A model generated the notes under the pieces. It made no database searches. It was given only the letters and a program-made list of their open reading frames with translations, and had not been told where the DNA came from. A DNA stretch of 64,000 nt from Dickeya lacustris (GTDB lineage Bacteria; Pseudomonadota; Gammaproteobacteria; Enterobacterales; Enterobacteriaceae), in contig NZ_CP114280.1 in NCBI RefSeq assembly GCF_029635795.1, positions 1,364,001 to 1,428,000 of the forward strand. Direction: 5' to 3'. Below are positions 1-9,832 of the stretch, piece by piece. Positions within the stretch are counted from its first letter, which is position 1, and each line of letters opens with the position of its first letter. The position numbers and the translations under genes were made by a program.

Positions 1-727
1 TATCCGTCGGTGCGCCGATACCGAGTGTGGGCTGAACAGCGGTGCTCCCGACTTCTGTAATCGCGATAGGCTCATGAATATGGACGATATTGCCGGTATC
101 ATCCTCTTTGCCTTCCTGCACTTTATATTCCCACCGGCAGGCATTGGTGCAGGTGCCCTGGTTTGGATCGCGCTTGTTAATATAACCCGAGAGCAGGCAG
201 CGCCCGGAATAGGCCATACACAGCGCGCCATGCACGAAAATTTCCAGTTCCATTTCCGGCACCTGAGCGCGGATTTCTTCAATCTCTTCAAGCGATAACT
301 CACGCGAGAGAATCACCCGGCTTAATCCCATTTGCTGCCAGAATTTCACCGTCGCCCAGTTTACCGCATTAGCCTGCACCGACAGGTGAATTGGCATCTG
401 TGGGAAGTTCTCACGTACCAGCATAATGAGCCCAGGATCAGACATGATGAGCGCATCGGGCTGCATATCGACAACAGGCTGTAAATCACGTAAGAAGGTT
501 TTCAACTTGGCGTTATGAGGCGCGATGTTCACCACCACATAAAACTTTTTCCCCAGCGAATGCGCTTCACTGATGGCTTGCGCCAGTGTTTGATGGTTGA
601 ACTCGTTATTGCGTACTCGCAGGCTATAACGGGGCTGACCGGCATAAATTGCATCTGCGCCGTACGCAAAAGCGTAACGCATATTTTTTAACGTACCGGC
701 CGGAGACAGTAATTCTGGTTTGAACAT
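1..727 (-). CDS. trhP: tRNA U34 hydroxylase TrhP (YegQ), C-terminus cut by window edge
   Basis: Peptidase-U32-family protein that helps hydroxylate uridine 34 (ho5U step of cmo5U/mcmo5U) in tRNA, using a prephenate-derived route. I translated the minus strand from ATG at 727; it reads MFKPELLSPAGTLKNM and stays open to base 1, giving about 242 of an expected roughly 450 residues. The U32 cysteine cluster is visible (C170, C177, C193, C197), as is the conserved VHGALC segment. It lies downstream of baeR as in E. coli, but two extra genes separate them here. The start is certain from the conserved N-terminus. Family assignment is strong; the enzymatic role is known from E. coli YegQ. Confidence 0.93.
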   Translation of the reverse strand, partial: MFKPELLSPAGTLKNMRYAFAYGADAIYAGQPRYSLRVRNNEFNHQTLAQAISEAHSLGKKFYVVVNIAPHNAKLKTFLRDLQPVVDMQPDALIMSDPGLIMLVRENFPQMPIHLSVQANAVNWATVKFWQQMGLSRVILSRELSLEEIEEIRAQVPEMELEIFVHGALCMAYSGRCLLSGYINKRDPNQGTCTNACRWEYKVQEGKEDDTGNIVHIHEPIAITEVGSTAVQPTLGIGAPTD

Positions 728-854
728 GGTTTCTCTCGAGTCTGATCACAGGTCAGGCTGCTCCCGCTCGGGAGCAGTTAAAGGCGGCAGATTCTAGCGC
801 CAATGGCGGTAAAAATCAGCAGTCAGCAAGCGAAAAGTGCATAGAAAAAGTGTG

Positions 855-908
855 GGTGTTGAGGCTGGCGTAAGCGTTGAGGCTGGTATAGGTGTTGAAG
901 CAGGCGTA
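855..908. repeat. 18-bp tandem repeat, three copies
   Basis: Three units of 18 bp (855-872, 873-890, 891-908) follow the pattern rgYGTTGARGCWGGYRTA. A decayed fourth unit follows to about 926. It lies in the gap between trhP and the acetyltransferase gene, just downstream of the latter's stop codon. No function is evident; it is one of several short tandem arrays in this window. Confidence 0.8.
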
Positions 909-958
909 ACAGGTGCTGGCCTTGATGGTGTAGGGGCCAGCACGCATGTGGCGAGAGA

Positions 959-1693
959 TTATTTGGGCGTTGCGTGTGTGGCTAACCAGCGCTGTTTTTC
1001 CTCTTTGAGCTCGCAGATAACATCAAGGCTTTTTGCCTCATCATCAGTAAGATCGACTAAAAAAAACTGCATATGCTGTTTTATCCACCCAAATAATTCA
1101 GGCATATCCCACCAGGCGAGATCTAATAACGCTTCACGAATTTTTTCTGAAAAACGAAAGCGAATGAGTTTTGCCGGTGTCCCTGCATAAATACCGTAGG
1201 CTTCACTTCTGAAGTTTGGCGGCAGTAACGAGCGAGCGCCAATAACGCATCCATTTTCAATAATGCCGCCGCCCAACATCATCGTTTCATCACCGATCCA
1301 GACGTCATTTTTAACAATCGAGTCTTGATATTGGGGTTGTAACGGGTTTTGGAGCTCTTCACTAAACAGAGAAAACATGGCTGTCGAGATGGTTCGCATT
1401 TCATGCTGCCCGTTTAAAATGAACTTTAACCGGCAGCCTCCCGCAACAAACCTGCCAATTCTTAAGTTTTGAGCGCCTGAATCATATTTCACTACTGAAC
1501 CGACCCCTACTCCAGAGCCTTTACCTATGTGAAATAAACCAATATCAGATTGCTCTCCAAGCCAGTTTTGGAAGAAGTCATGTGGAATTGAGCTAAAAAA
1601 ACCATCACTGTATCTTATGACTTTCAAATGTTTAGCAAGTGCACAGGTTGTGTCAAACCCCAGGCAATCATCATCAGTTGAAATATTCATCAT
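959..1693 (-). CDS. CatB/XAT-like hexapeptide-repeat acetyltransferase
   Basis: A 244-residue left-handed beta-helix acyltransferase of the xenobiotic/streptogramin acetyltransferase group, expected to move acetyl from acetyl-CoA to a small molecule or sugar. Hexapeptide-type stretches (IGKGSGVGVGSVV, NDVWIGDETMMLGGGIIENGCVIGARS) and the late YGIYAGTPAKLIRFRF motif are typical. The likely catalytic His is H97 in NGQHEMRTIST. About 35 N-terminal residues and 45 C-terminal residues extend beyond the helix. The gene is clearly more AT-rich than its neighbours and sits between trhP and baeR, where E. coli has neither it nor the next gene, so acquisition by transfer is plausible. Substrate unknown; O-antigen or capsule modification is as likely as drug acetylation. 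Confidence 0.8.
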   Translation of the reverse strand: MMNISTDDDCLGFDTTCALAKHLKVIRYSDGFFSSIPHDFFQNWLGEQSDIGLFHIGKGSGVGVGSVVKYDSGAQNLRIGRFVAGGCRLKFILNGQHEMRTISTAMFSLFSEELQNPLQPQYQDSIVKNDVWIGDETMMLGGGIIENGCVIGARSLLPPNFRSEAYGIYAGTPAKLIRFRFSEKIREALLDLAWWDMPELFGWIKQHMQFFLVDLTDDEAKSLDVICELKEEKQRWLATHATPK

Positions 1694-1963
1694 CTTCCTT
1701 TGAATAAATTCTTGGTTTGGTGGCGCAATTTTTTCTAATAAATTGAAATAATAATAAGCGATAGATTAACAAAAAGTCATCACTTTCGAGCCACCGCCGA
1801 GCGGCTCTGCGCAATGGTTATCATCAAGAATGCGATCAAGAGTGTGATAAAGGGTGCGAGCGCGCTGTGGGTGTAGGAAGAGGGGAAATAGGTGGCGGGT
1901 GTCTCTGCGTGTGAAACCAACACGCGGTGATACTATTTTGTCACCGTGTGTTGGGTGTATCAG

Positions 1964-1981
1964 GCGAATAAAGCGAATAAA
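1964..1981. repeat. 9-bp direct repeat, two copies
   Basis: Two exact copies of GCGAATAAA lie back to back just beyond the stop of the minus-strand glutathionyl-hydroquinone reductase gene. The rest of the 299-base gap 1694-1992 is AT-rich near the acetyltransferase start and shows no gene. Confidence 0.6.
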
Positions 1982-1992
1982 AGGAACGTGGG

Positions 1993-2970
1993 TTAAGAAA
2001 AGCGCACCCCGGCAGAAGGGCCAACGCGCTCACGCCCGTGTGGTTGCTCAAAATCCAATATCGGGCCTTTAGGGATAATTTCTGTCGGGTTCAGCCAGCG
2101 AATACCATAATAACCGGCTTTGATATGCCCGATGTTGACCGTCTCTTTTACCCCGGGCCACTGATAGAGCTCGCGCAGATACCCGGTAAGCTGCGGGTAA
2201 TCCTCCAGACGACGCAGGTTGCATTTAAATGCGCCGTGGTACGCCGCATCAAAACGAATCAGTGTCACAAACAGCCGCCAGTCTGCTTCCGTTAGCGTAT
2301 CACCGGCCAGATAACGGTGCTGCCCAAGGTGGGCCTCTACAGTCTCTAATGCGTTAAACAGATTAACGACAGCCTGTTCATAGTGTTCCTGTGTTTTGGC
2401 AAACCCGGTTTTATACACGCCATTATTGATATGGTCATAAATCAGGCTGTTCCACTGGTCGATGACCGGTTGCAATGCGGGGGGATAAAAGTCCAGCGTG
2501 TTGCCGGTCAGTGCATTAAATGCTTGATTAAAAAGGCGAATAATCTCTGCTGATTCATTATTGACGATGCGGCCTTCTTGCCTGTCCCACAATACCGGTA
2601 CGGAGACTTTGCCGGTGTAGTGCGCATTGCTGGCGGTATAAAGCTGATGCAGGTAACGTACCGGCCCGATGTTATCACCCGCATCTTGCGGTATGCTGAA
2701 TTCCCAGCCCTGATCGCCAATACGTGGTTCCGCCACCGATAAGTGCACCACGTGTTGTAACCCTTTTAGGTTGCGAAAAATCAGCGTGCGTGATGCCCAC
2801 GGGCACAAATACGAGACAAACAGGTGGTAGCGCCCTGCTTCGGGGGCGAGCTCGGTATCACGAAACCGGGTTTCCTGACGATGAAACGCCCCGCCTTTGA
2901 TCTCTTCAGCCGCGACATCGCCGTCAACCCATTTGCCATCCACTAATCCCGACATACTCATCCCCATCAT
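1993..2970 (-). CDS. Glutathionyl-hydroquinone reductase (YqjG/Ecm4 family, Xi-class GST)
   Basis: A 325-residue Xi-class glutathione transferase that reduces glutathionyl-hydroquinones with glutathione in the cytoplasm. The catalytic CPWA motif is at residues 56-59 (LCPWASRTL), followed by the SVPVLWD and NNESAEIIRLFN glutathione-site segments and a C-terminal helical domain with AGDTLTEADWRLF and a late PHGRE. It is related to E. coli YqjG but differs enough (for example AEPRIGDQGWEF) that it may be a paralogue, so no symbol is given. The start is ambiguous: four Met occur in the first six residues, and ATG at 2955 has the better upstream GGGGATGAG. It is transcribed alone between baeR and the acetyltransferase gene. 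Confidence 0.88.
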   Translation of the reverse strand: MMGMSMSGLVDGKWVDGDVAAEEIKGGAFHRQETRFRDTELAPEAGRYHLFVSYLCPWASRTLIFRNLKGLQHVVHLSVAEPRIGDQGWEFSIPQDAGDNIGPVRYLHQLYTASNAHYTGKVSVPVLWDRQEGRIVNNESAEIIRLFNQAFNALTGNTLDFYPPALQPVIDQWNSLIYDHINNGVYKTGFAKTQEHYEQAVVNLFNALETVEAHLGQHRYLAGDTLTEADWRLFVTLIRFDAAYHGAFKCNLRRLEDYPQLTGYLRELYQWPGVKETVNIGHIKAGYYGIRWLNPTEIIPKGPILDFEQPHGRERVGPSAGVRFS

Positions 2971-3081
2971 GGTTATTATATTGATGACTATGCTAGCAGT
3001 TGGAAACGAACTGGAAATTGCAAATTTTTAACCGAGTCAGACAGTATCTTTGATGAGCGCTTGCCGACTCGCCAGATTGGT

Positions 3082-3819
3082 CTATTCCGGCGTTTCCTGG
3101 CTGGCGGCGGCTTCCCAGCGATAGCCCATACCGTAAACGGTGCGAATGAACGAGGTTTCCTGGTCAAACATCTCAAGCTTACGCCGCAGGTTCTTAATGT
3201 GGCTGTCGATCGTTCTATCCGTTACCACCCGATAATCGTCATACAGGTGATCGAGCAGCTGCTCGCGTGAAAAGACGCGTCCCGGTTCGGCTGAGAGCGT
3301 TTTTAACAGCCGGAATTCGGCTGGCGTTAAATCGAGCTGCCGACCCAGATAGCTTGCCTGATAACGATGCTGGTCTATCAGTAACGCAGACACGGCATCA
3401 TTGGCTTTCGGTTCATGTTGCCAGCGGCAACGGCGTAGCAAGGTTTTCACCCGTGCAACCACTTCGCGTGGGCTGTAGGGTTTACAAATATAATCATCCG
3501 CGCCAATTTCCAGCCCCAGTAGCCGGTCAATCTCATCGCTGCGTGCTGTTACCATAATAATAGGAACGTTGGAAAAGCCACGGATTGCACGGCAGAGCGT
3601 TAACCCATCACGGCCTGGCAGCATTAAGTCCAGCAGAATGAGTTGGCAGGGATGTTCGCGCACCCAAGGTTCAACCTCTTCACCCTGCGTTAACCAGTGG
3701 GTGGCATAACCTGAGGCTTGCAGATAATCCACCAGCAACTGCCCAAGTTTGGGTTCATCTTCTACTATCAGTACCGGCAAGGGGTCATCACCGGTTGAGA
3801 CAAACGACGATGCAGTCAT
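3082..3819 (-). CDS. baeR: Response regulator BaeR
   Basis: OmpR-family response regulator that, when phosphorylated by BaeS under envelope stress, activates mdtABCD and other efflux genes. The 245-residue protein has a receiver domain (acidic pair in VEDEP near residues 20-22, phospho-acceptor D64 in LLDLMLPG, K113 in CKPYSPREV) and a winged-helix DNA-binding domain from about residue 140 ([38 protein letters not shown]). It is a few residues longer than E. coli BaeR at the N-terminus. It follows baeS by only 5 bases and is the last gene of the mdtABCD-baeSR run. Confidence 0.96.
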   Translation of the reverse strand: MTASSFVSTGDDPLPVLIVEDEPKLGQLLVDYLQASGYATHWLTQGEEVEPWVREHPCQLILLDLMLPGRDGLTLCRAIRGFSNVPIIMVTARSDEIDRLLGLEIGADDYICKPYSPREVVARVKTLLRRCRWQHEPKANDAVSALLIDQHRYQASYLGRQLDLTPAEFRLLKTLSAEPGRVFSREQLLDHLYDDYRVVTDRTIDSHIKNLRRKLEMFDQETSFIRTVYGMGYRWEAAASQETPE

Positions 3820-3824
3820 GTTAG

Positions 3825-5195
3825 TTACCTGTTCTGGTAGAGGTGTAAAGGTAGCTCGACGGTGAGGTGTACGCCGCCGAGTGGTGAGTGGCCAGCATAC
3901 AGCCGCCCTTCGTGCGCCTCAACGATGTTGGCGCAAATGGCAAGCCCGAGCCCAGAGCCTCCGCTGGCGCGGTTGCGCGAGCTTTCTGCACGGTAGAACC
4001 GCTCAAAAATGAGTGATAGCTGCTCATCGGTAATACCGGGCGCGCTGTCATGCCAGTGGATAACCAGCCACTGCGGACGTAGCTCTGTCTCTACGGTTAA
4101 TCTGCCGCCTTCATCGGTATAGCGCAGGCTATTTTCCAGAAAATTATTAAAGAGCTGGCTTAGGCGATCCGGGTCGCCAAAGACGACGGCTTGTGGATGC
4201 AAGTGGGTGTGAAGCGCTATCTGTTTATGCTGAAAACGTTCGTTAAACGCAGCAACGGCCACTTGCAGCAGGGTAGAGACATTTACTGCGCTTTTACGAT
4301 AAGCCAGCGCACCGAGGTCGGACAATGACAATTGATGCAGGTCATCCACCAGTTTTGCCAGCATGACCACTTCTGCCTGTAATGAGCTGAATGCGGCTGT
4401 ATCGGGCTTGCGCACGCCATCTTGCAGCGCTTCGAGCTCACCACGCAATACCGCCAGCGGGGTGCGTAATTCATGGGAAATATCAGCCATAAATGCCCGG
4501 CGAGACTGTTCGTTCTTCTCCAGTGCCGATGCCAGTTGGTTAAAATCTTGCGCCAGCCGTCCCAGTTCATCGCGTTCATTGCCACGGACCCGAGTGCTAA
4601 AATCCCCGCCTGCCAGCTGATGGATACCATTGACCAGCCGTTTCACCGGGGCCAGCAAACCGCGAGATAATCGCCAGGTCACAACGGCGGCCAGCAAGGT
4701 GGTGAAGGCCACTATCAGCCAACTGGTTCGCTGTTGCTGCCTGTCGAAATTGATATCGGCACTGCGGGTGAGCCCTTCGACCGGTGCGCTGACAATAAAG
4801 CCTACGGTGTGCTGCTGCACAATCAGCGGCAGCGTAGTGCTATCGGCAGGGAGCGGCACCGGCGGGCCGAGCAGCCGATTACGATTGTTATCGAGTACCC
4901 AAAAACGAGTACGCCAGCCCTGTAATGCCTCATTGCTGTTTTGATCCAGTGTGCGGATCATCGAAAAAATGCCTTGATCCCGGCTACGCAGAAATTCCCA
5001 GTTGCCGTGCAACTGGTATTGTTCTTCCAGCAGCTCTTTAATTTGTACCGCACGCTGCTCATTGCCGTGGCGAATGTAGTCGATAAAGCCCTTCTCAAAA
5101 CTGAGACGGACGCCAAAATGCATGATGATCAGCACCAGCATGCAGGTAGAAAAGATAGCCAGAAACATTCTGGCCGTAATACCGAATCGCATCAT
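3825..5195 (-). CDS. baeS: Envelope-stress sensor histidine kinase BaeS
   Basis: Inner-membrane sensor kinase partner of BaeR, responding to envelope damage, flavonoids, tannin and some metals in related bacteria. The 456 residues show TM1 (about 10-30), a periplasmic sensor region (about 31-155), TM2 (about 157-178), a HAMP linker (179-231), an H-box with phospho-acceptor H241 ([11 protein letters not shown]), an N-box ([11 protein letters not shown]) and G-boxes ([15 protein letters not shown]). The start overlaps the mdtD stop by four bases, indicating translational coupling. Confidence 0.96.
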   Translation of the reverse strand: MMRFGITARMFLAIFSTCMLVLIIMHFGVRLSFEKGFIDYIRHGNEQRAVQIKELLEEQYQLHGNWEFLRSRDQGIFSMIRTLDQNSNEALQGWRTRFWVLDNNRNRLLGPPVPLPADSTTLPLIVQQHTVGFIVSAPVEGLTRSADINFDRQQQRTSWLIVAFTTLLAAVVTWRLSRGLLAPVKRLVNGIHQLAGGDFSTRVRGNERDELGRLAQDFNQLASALEKNEQSRRAFMADISHELRTPLAVLRGELEALQDGVRKPDTAAFSSLQAEVVMLAKLVDDLHQLSLSDLGALAYRKSAVNVSTLLQVAVAAFNERFQHKQIALHTHLHPQAVVFGDPDRLSQLFNNFLENSLRYTDEGGRLTVETELRPQWLVIHWHDSAPGITDEQLSLIFERFYRAESSRNRASGGSGLGLAICANIVEAHEGRLYAGHSPLGGVHLTVELPLHLYQNR

Positions 5196-6607
5196 TGACC
5201 TCGGGAAGTGCGTGTCAGCGTGGTCTGGGGGACGATGTCTTGCGGTGCCCGGATAAAAATCAGCGCCGGGAAAGCCATCACTGCGGCCATACAGAGATAG
5301 GTATAAAGAAAGACGTCGTGAGTGTGTTCTGCGCCTGCTACCAGGTGTGTCTGGGCAAAAAAGCCCAGTAACATACCCGCGAGTGTGACGCCCATACTGG
5401 TTGAAAGCTGCATCGACATCGACAGCAGACTATTGCCACCGCTGGCTAGCGTGTCGGGCAGGTCTTTGAGTGTCAGCGTGTTCATGGTCGAAAACCGGAT
5501 GCCGTTTACCATGCCGACCAGTAGCAGCACCACCGGCATCATCCACTGCCAGCTCATCATCGCCACCAATGCAAACAGCAGTGTCGCCAGTGCCAACACC
5601 AGCGTAGAAGCCACCAAGACGTTGCGATAGCCGAAGCGGTTAACAGTCATCACGACCAGCCGTTTCATGCCCATATTACCGAGCACCAGGGGGATCATCA
5701 TCATACCGGCATGGAACGGTGAATAACCGAGGCCGAGTTGTAAAAATACCGGCGTCATGAATGGCAACATACCGCTGCCGATACGCGCCAGCCAGCCGCC
5801 AACCAACCCGATGCTAAAGCTGTGCGTGTCAAACAAGCGCAGATTGAACAACGCGCGCTCGTTTTCTCTTGCATGCAGCCAGTAGGCCAGCAATGCCAGT
5901 AACCCGATGAATACCAGTACGGATAACGCAAGCGTAGATAAACCAAGGCTTTTTTGCCCATCAAGCGCCAGCGTCAGGCTGCCCATCGCCATGACCAGAT
6001 AAAGAAAACCCGGTAGATCAAAACGACGCGCAGGCAGGGTAAAATTGGGCATCAATAACCAGGTGGCGAGGGCACCTATCACGCCGACCGGGATATTAAT
6101 CAGGAAGATCCAGTGCCAACTGGCATATTGCACCAGAAATCCACCGAGCGTCGGCCCCATCAATGGCCCGATTTGCCCAGGCAGCGTCACGAATGTCATG
6201 GCGGCCATGTATTGATCGCGCGGCACCAGTTTCATCACCGTCAGGCGGCCAATCGGCACCATCATCGCGCCGCCAATGCCCTGAATGACGCGGGAAAACA
6301 GTAACGCATCCAGTGTTTGTGAACGGGCGCAGAGTAACGAGCCCAGACTAAACAACACAATGGCGGAAAAGAAGATATTACGCACACCGAGCCGGTCGGC
6401 CAGCCAGCCGCTGGCTGGCAGCACCATGGCGACTGTCAACACATAAGCGACAATCACGGAGTGCATACTCAGCGGGCTTTCATTGAGGCTCGCTGCCATG
6501 GAGGGCAGGGCGGTGTTGACGATGGTGGTATCCAGCGTCTGCATGAAAAAACCGAACGCGACAATCCATAATTGCCAGCGCACGGAGGCCGGCGGTTGTG
6601 TGGTCAT
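5192..6607 (-). CDS. mdtD: MFS transporter MdtD
   Basis: A 471-residue DHA2-type major facilitator with about 14 hydrophobic segments. Its position as fourth gene of mdtABCD-baeSR identifies it as MdtD; E. coli MdtD is not required for MdtABC drug efflux and has been linked to citrate-iron export. Typical MFS motifs are present: [13 protein letters not shown] in TM1, [11 protein letters not shown] (motif A) and GPTLGGFLV (motif C). Unlike in E. coli, where mdtC and mdtD abut, 138 bases separate it from mdtC here. It overlaps baeS by four bases. Confidence 0.93.
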   Translation of the reverse strand: MTTQPPASVRWQLWIVAFGFFMQTLDTTIVNTALPSMAASLNESPLSMHSVIVAYVLTVAMVLPASGWLADRLGVRNIFFSAIVLFSLGSLLCARSQTLDALLFSRVIQGIGGAMMVPIGRLTVMKLVPRDQYMAAMTFVTLPGQIGPLMGPTLGGFLVQYASWHWIFLINIPVGVIGALATWLLMPNFTLPARRFDLPGFLYLVMAMGSLTLALDGQKSLGLSTLALSVLVFIGLLALLAYWLHARENERALFNLRLFDTHSFSIGLVGGWLARIGSGMLPFMTPVFLQLGLGYSPFHAGMMMIPLVLGNMGMKRLVVMTVNRFGYRNVLVASTLVLALATLLFALVAMMSWQWMMPVVLLLVGMVNGIRFSTMNTLTLKDLPDTLASGGNSLLSMSMQLSTSMGVTLAGMLLGFFAQTHLVAGAEHTHDVFLYTYLCMAAVMAFPALIFIRAPQDIVPQTTLTRTSRGQ

Positions 6608-6745
6608 GCTACAGGCAACTCCCGGGAAGGCATGGCTCCCTGAACAGGCCGGGGGAGCCCCGGCGCATATTGGATGACGGCGCGCGATATTGCCGCAAAG
6701 CCTGATTGAATGAGCGTACCAGCCAACCGATCATTTCTCATCGCA

Positions 6746-9700
6746 TCATGCCGATGGTTCACGTTGTTCGCGGTTTTTTGTTCTGCGCAAACGCTGGCTG
6801 AGACCATCAAAGAACAGGTACACCACCGGTGTGGTATAGATGGTCAGTAACTGGCTCATCACCAGTCCCCCGACAATAGTAATACCCAGCGGCTGGCGCA
6901 ACTCAGAGCCATCGCCGCTGCCCAGCACCAGCGGTAGTGCGCCAAACAGCGCGGCCATGGTCGTCATCATAATCGGGCGAAAGCGCAGCATGCAGGCGCG
7001 AAAAATAGCCTCCTGCGCCGATAACTTGCCATCTCGCTGCGCCACCAGCGCAAAATCCACCATCATGATGGCGTTTTTCTTCACGATACCAATCAACAGC
7101 AGGATGCCTATCAGCGCAATCAGGCTAAAGGGTTTGTTAAAAAGCTCCAATGCCAGTAAAGCGCCGACACCGGCAGAAGGCAGCGTTGAGAGAATGGTGA
7201 GCGGGTGCGCCACATTCTCATACAAAATACCCAAGACGATGTAGACCGTAATAATCGCGGCGATAATCAGCACCATTTGTGAATGCTGCGATTGCTGAAA
7301 GGCGAGCGCCGTACCGGCAAACTGGCCGCGAATCGAAGGCGGCACGCCCAGTGAGGTCATGGTGCGTTCAATGGCGGCCGTGGCATCCGACAGGCTGGCC
7401 CCTTCCGGTAAGTTAAACGAAAGTGTGGCAGCGGCGGACAGCCCCTGATGGTTAACCGCAAGCGGCGTATTGGCCGGACGCCAGCGGGCAAAAAACGATA
7501 ACGGGATCGGTTTATCGTTATTATTGATGACAAACATCTTATCGAGCGAGGTGGGGTCTTGGGTGTAGGCCGGGTCAACCTCCATCACCACTTTATACTG
7601 GTTCATCGGCTGATAAATGGTGGAGATTTGCCGTTGACCAAAAGCGTTATTCAACAACGCGTTGACGCTGGATACATTAATCCCCAGACGGGCCATCGCA
7701 TCTCTATCATATTCCATCATCAGCTCTGCCCCTTTGTCTTGCTGATCGGAACTGACATCCGCCAGCTCTGGCAGCTTCGTCAGGGCTTCACGAATTTTGG
7801 GCTCCCAGGTGCGTAGCACCGTCAGGTCATCAGACAACAGGGAATACTGATACCCGGCATTGGACTCACGCCCACCGATACGCACGTCCTGCACCGCCAT
7901 CAGATACAGGTTGGCCCCCGGCTCATTGGCAAGCTTGGCTCGTAGCCGGGTAATGACTTGCTGCGCACTGGCATCGCGCTGTGAAAGCGGTTTGAGACTA
8001 ATGAACATCGAGCCGCTATTCGTGCGCATCCCTCCGGTGAAACCGGTCACGTTCTCAACCGCCGGATCGGCCCGTACGATAGTCATAAAATCCTGAAGCT
8101 TTTGCTTCATGGCCTGAAATGAGATGCTCTGGTCGGCTTGAATAAACCCCATCAATCGCCCGGTGTCTTGTTCCGGGAAAAACGTTTTGGGAATAGTGAT
8201 ATAGAGCCAGACGCTCAGGCTAATCGTGCCAAGTAATACCAGCATGACCCAGCGTGTATGGTTTAGTACCCAACGTAATGTGCGGCCATACCCTTGCTGT
8301 AACCCCAGTAACAGACGGTTAAAGCCCCGGGTGCGAGGCTGAGTGCGCGGCCCATGGGCTCGCAGCAATCGCGCGCACATCATTGGTGTTAGCGTAATCG
8401 ATACCAGCAGCGAGATAAGAATCGCGACTGACAGGGTGATGGAGAACTCCCGAAACAGTCGGCCCGGCAAACCGCTCATAAACAGCAGCGGAATAAATAC
8501 GGCAATCAGCGACAGGCTCATGGAGACCACGGTGAAACCAACCTCTCGCACCCCTTGTAATGAAGCCTGTAAGGGTTTCATCCCCGCCTCGACGTGGCGC
8601 GAGATATTTTCCAGCACCACAATCGCGTCATCCACCACAAAGCCGGTCGCTACGGTAAGGGCCATAAGTGACAGGTTATTGAGGCTAAAGCCGCACAGGT
8701 ACATAGCGGAAAAGGTGCCAATTAGCGATACCGGCACGGCGATGGCCGGGATCAAGGTTGCGCGAGCGGAGCGTAAGAATAAAAACACAACCAGAATAAC
8801 CAGCGACACTGCAATGGTCAGTGAGCGTTCCACATCACGCAGCGAGGCACGAATGGTTGGAGAGCGGTCTTGCGCGATATCCAGCGTGATGGCGGCTGGC
8901 ACCATCGCTTGCAGTTCCGGCATTGAGGCGCGAATGGCATCGACCGTTGCGATGATATTGGCATCCGGTGCGCGGCGAATCAGTACCAGAATCGCAGGCT
9001 TGGCGTTGGTCATCCCGGCGTTAAGCACATTCTGTACCGAGTCTTTCACCGTCGCTACGTCGCTCAAGCGTACCGCAGCTCCATTATTGTAGTGAATAAT
9101 CAGTGATTTATATGCATCTGCCGTCTTCAGCGCATCATTTGTCTGAAGCTGGTAGTGCTTACTGGCACTATCAACGCTGCCGACCGGTTGGCGCACGTTC
9201 GCCTGCGCTATCGACTGGCGTACTTCGTCGAGCGCTACCCCTTGATTAAACAGAGCCTGAGGATTAAGCGATACCCGCACCGCAGGCAGTGAGCTGCCGC
9301 CGATGGTGACATCGCCCACCCCCTCGATTTGCGACACCCGCTGGGCGATTTGAGTCGAGGCGTAGTCATAGAGCTGGCCGGGGCTATAGGTATCTGAGGT
9401 CAATGTCATTATCACCACTGGCGCGTCTGACGGATTGACTTTGCGATAATAAGGGCGGCTTGGCATGCTACTCGGCAACAGGCTCTGGGCTGCGTTAATG
9501 GCGGCCTGCACATCGCGGGCCGCGCCATTGATATCCCGCTCCAGGGCAAATTGCAAAATGATGCGGGTGCTGCCGAGGGAGCTCATCGACGTCATTTCGT
9601 TTATGCCCGCAATGCGCCCCAGCGAGCGCTCAAGCGGCGTAGCCACCGACGACGCCATGGTTTCTGGCGATGCGCCAGGCAGCGACGCGGAGACGGAAAT

Positions 9701-9832
9701 CACCGGGTAATCGACCTGCGGCAGCGGTGAAACCGGCAGTAATTGATAACCGAGCAGACCGCACAAGGCTATCGCCAGTGCCAGTAGCGTCGTGGCAACC
9801 GGACGGTGGATAAACAGCGCGAAAAACTTCAC
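6746..9832 (-). CDS. mdtC: RND efflux pump subunit MdtC
   Basis: A 1028-residue inner-membrane RND proton antiporter that forms a heteromultimer with MdtB and works with MdtA and TolC, exporting bile salts, novobiocin and other compounds in E. coli. It begins [17 protein letters not shown] and has the TM4 proton-relay pair in [11 protein letters not shown] (about residues 398-404), the two periplasmic loop blocks ([18 protein letters not shown]) and the TM10-12 region ([30 protein letters not shown]). The length equals the family norm. It starts inside the end of mdtB (four-base overlap). Confidence 0.96.
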   Translation of the reverse strand: MKFFALFIHRPVATTLLALAIALCGLLGYQLLPVSPLPQVDYPVISVSASLPGASPETMASSVATPLERSLGRIAGINEMTSMSSLGSTRIILQFALERDINGAARDVQAAINAAQSLLPSSMPSRPYYRKVNPSDAPVVIMTLTSDTYSPGQLYDYASTQIAQRVSQIEGVGDVTIGGSSLPAVRVSLNPQALFNQGVALDEVRQSIAQANVRQPVGSVDSASKHYQLQTNDALKTADAYKSLIIHYNNGAAVRLSDVATVKDSVQNVLNAGMTNAKPAILVLIRRAPDANIIATVDAIRASMPELQAMVPAAITLDIAQDRSPTIRASLRDVERSLTIAVSLVILVVFLFLRSARATLIPAIAVPVSLIGTFSAMYLCGFSLNNLSLMALTVATGFVVDDAIVVLENISRHVEAGMKPLQASLQGVREVGFTVVSMSLSLIAVFIPLLFMSGLPGRLFREFSITLSVAILISLLVSITLTPMMCARLLRAHGPRTQPRTRGFNRLLLGLQQGYGRTLRWVLNHTRWVMLVLLGTISLSVWLYITIPKTFFPEQDTGRLMGFIQADQSISFQAMKQKLQDFMTIVRADPAVENVTGFTGGMRTNSGSMFISLKPLSQRDASAQQVITRLRAKLANEPGANLYLMAVQDVRIGGRESNAGYQYSLLSDDLTVLRTWEPKIREALTKLPELADVSSDQQDKGAELMMEYDRDAMARLGINVSSVNALLNNAFGQRQISTIYQPMNQYKVVMEVDPAYTQDPTSLDKMFVINNNDKPIPLSFFARWRPANTPLAVNHQGLSAAATLSFNLPEGASLSDATAAIERTMTSLGVPPSIRGQFAGTALAFQQSQHSQMVLIIAAIITVYIVLGILYENVAHPLTILSTLPSAGVGALLALELFNKPFSLIALIGILLLIGIVKKNAIMMVDFALVAQRDGKLSAQEAIFRACMLRFRPIMMTTMAALFGALPLVLGSGDGSELRQPLGITIVGGLVMSQLLTIYTTPVVYLFFDGLSQRLRRTKNREQREPSA

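Noticed and set aside
837..1190. Frame translating the 18-bp repeat as GVEAGV-like peptide
   Set aside because: It overlaps the acetyltransferase on the other strand and lacks a ribosome site; the repeat is noncoding.
8343..9092. 249-codon plus-strand frame opposite mdtC
   Set aside because: Shadow of the strongly conserved mdtC frame; high Ser/Arg/Thr antisense composition.
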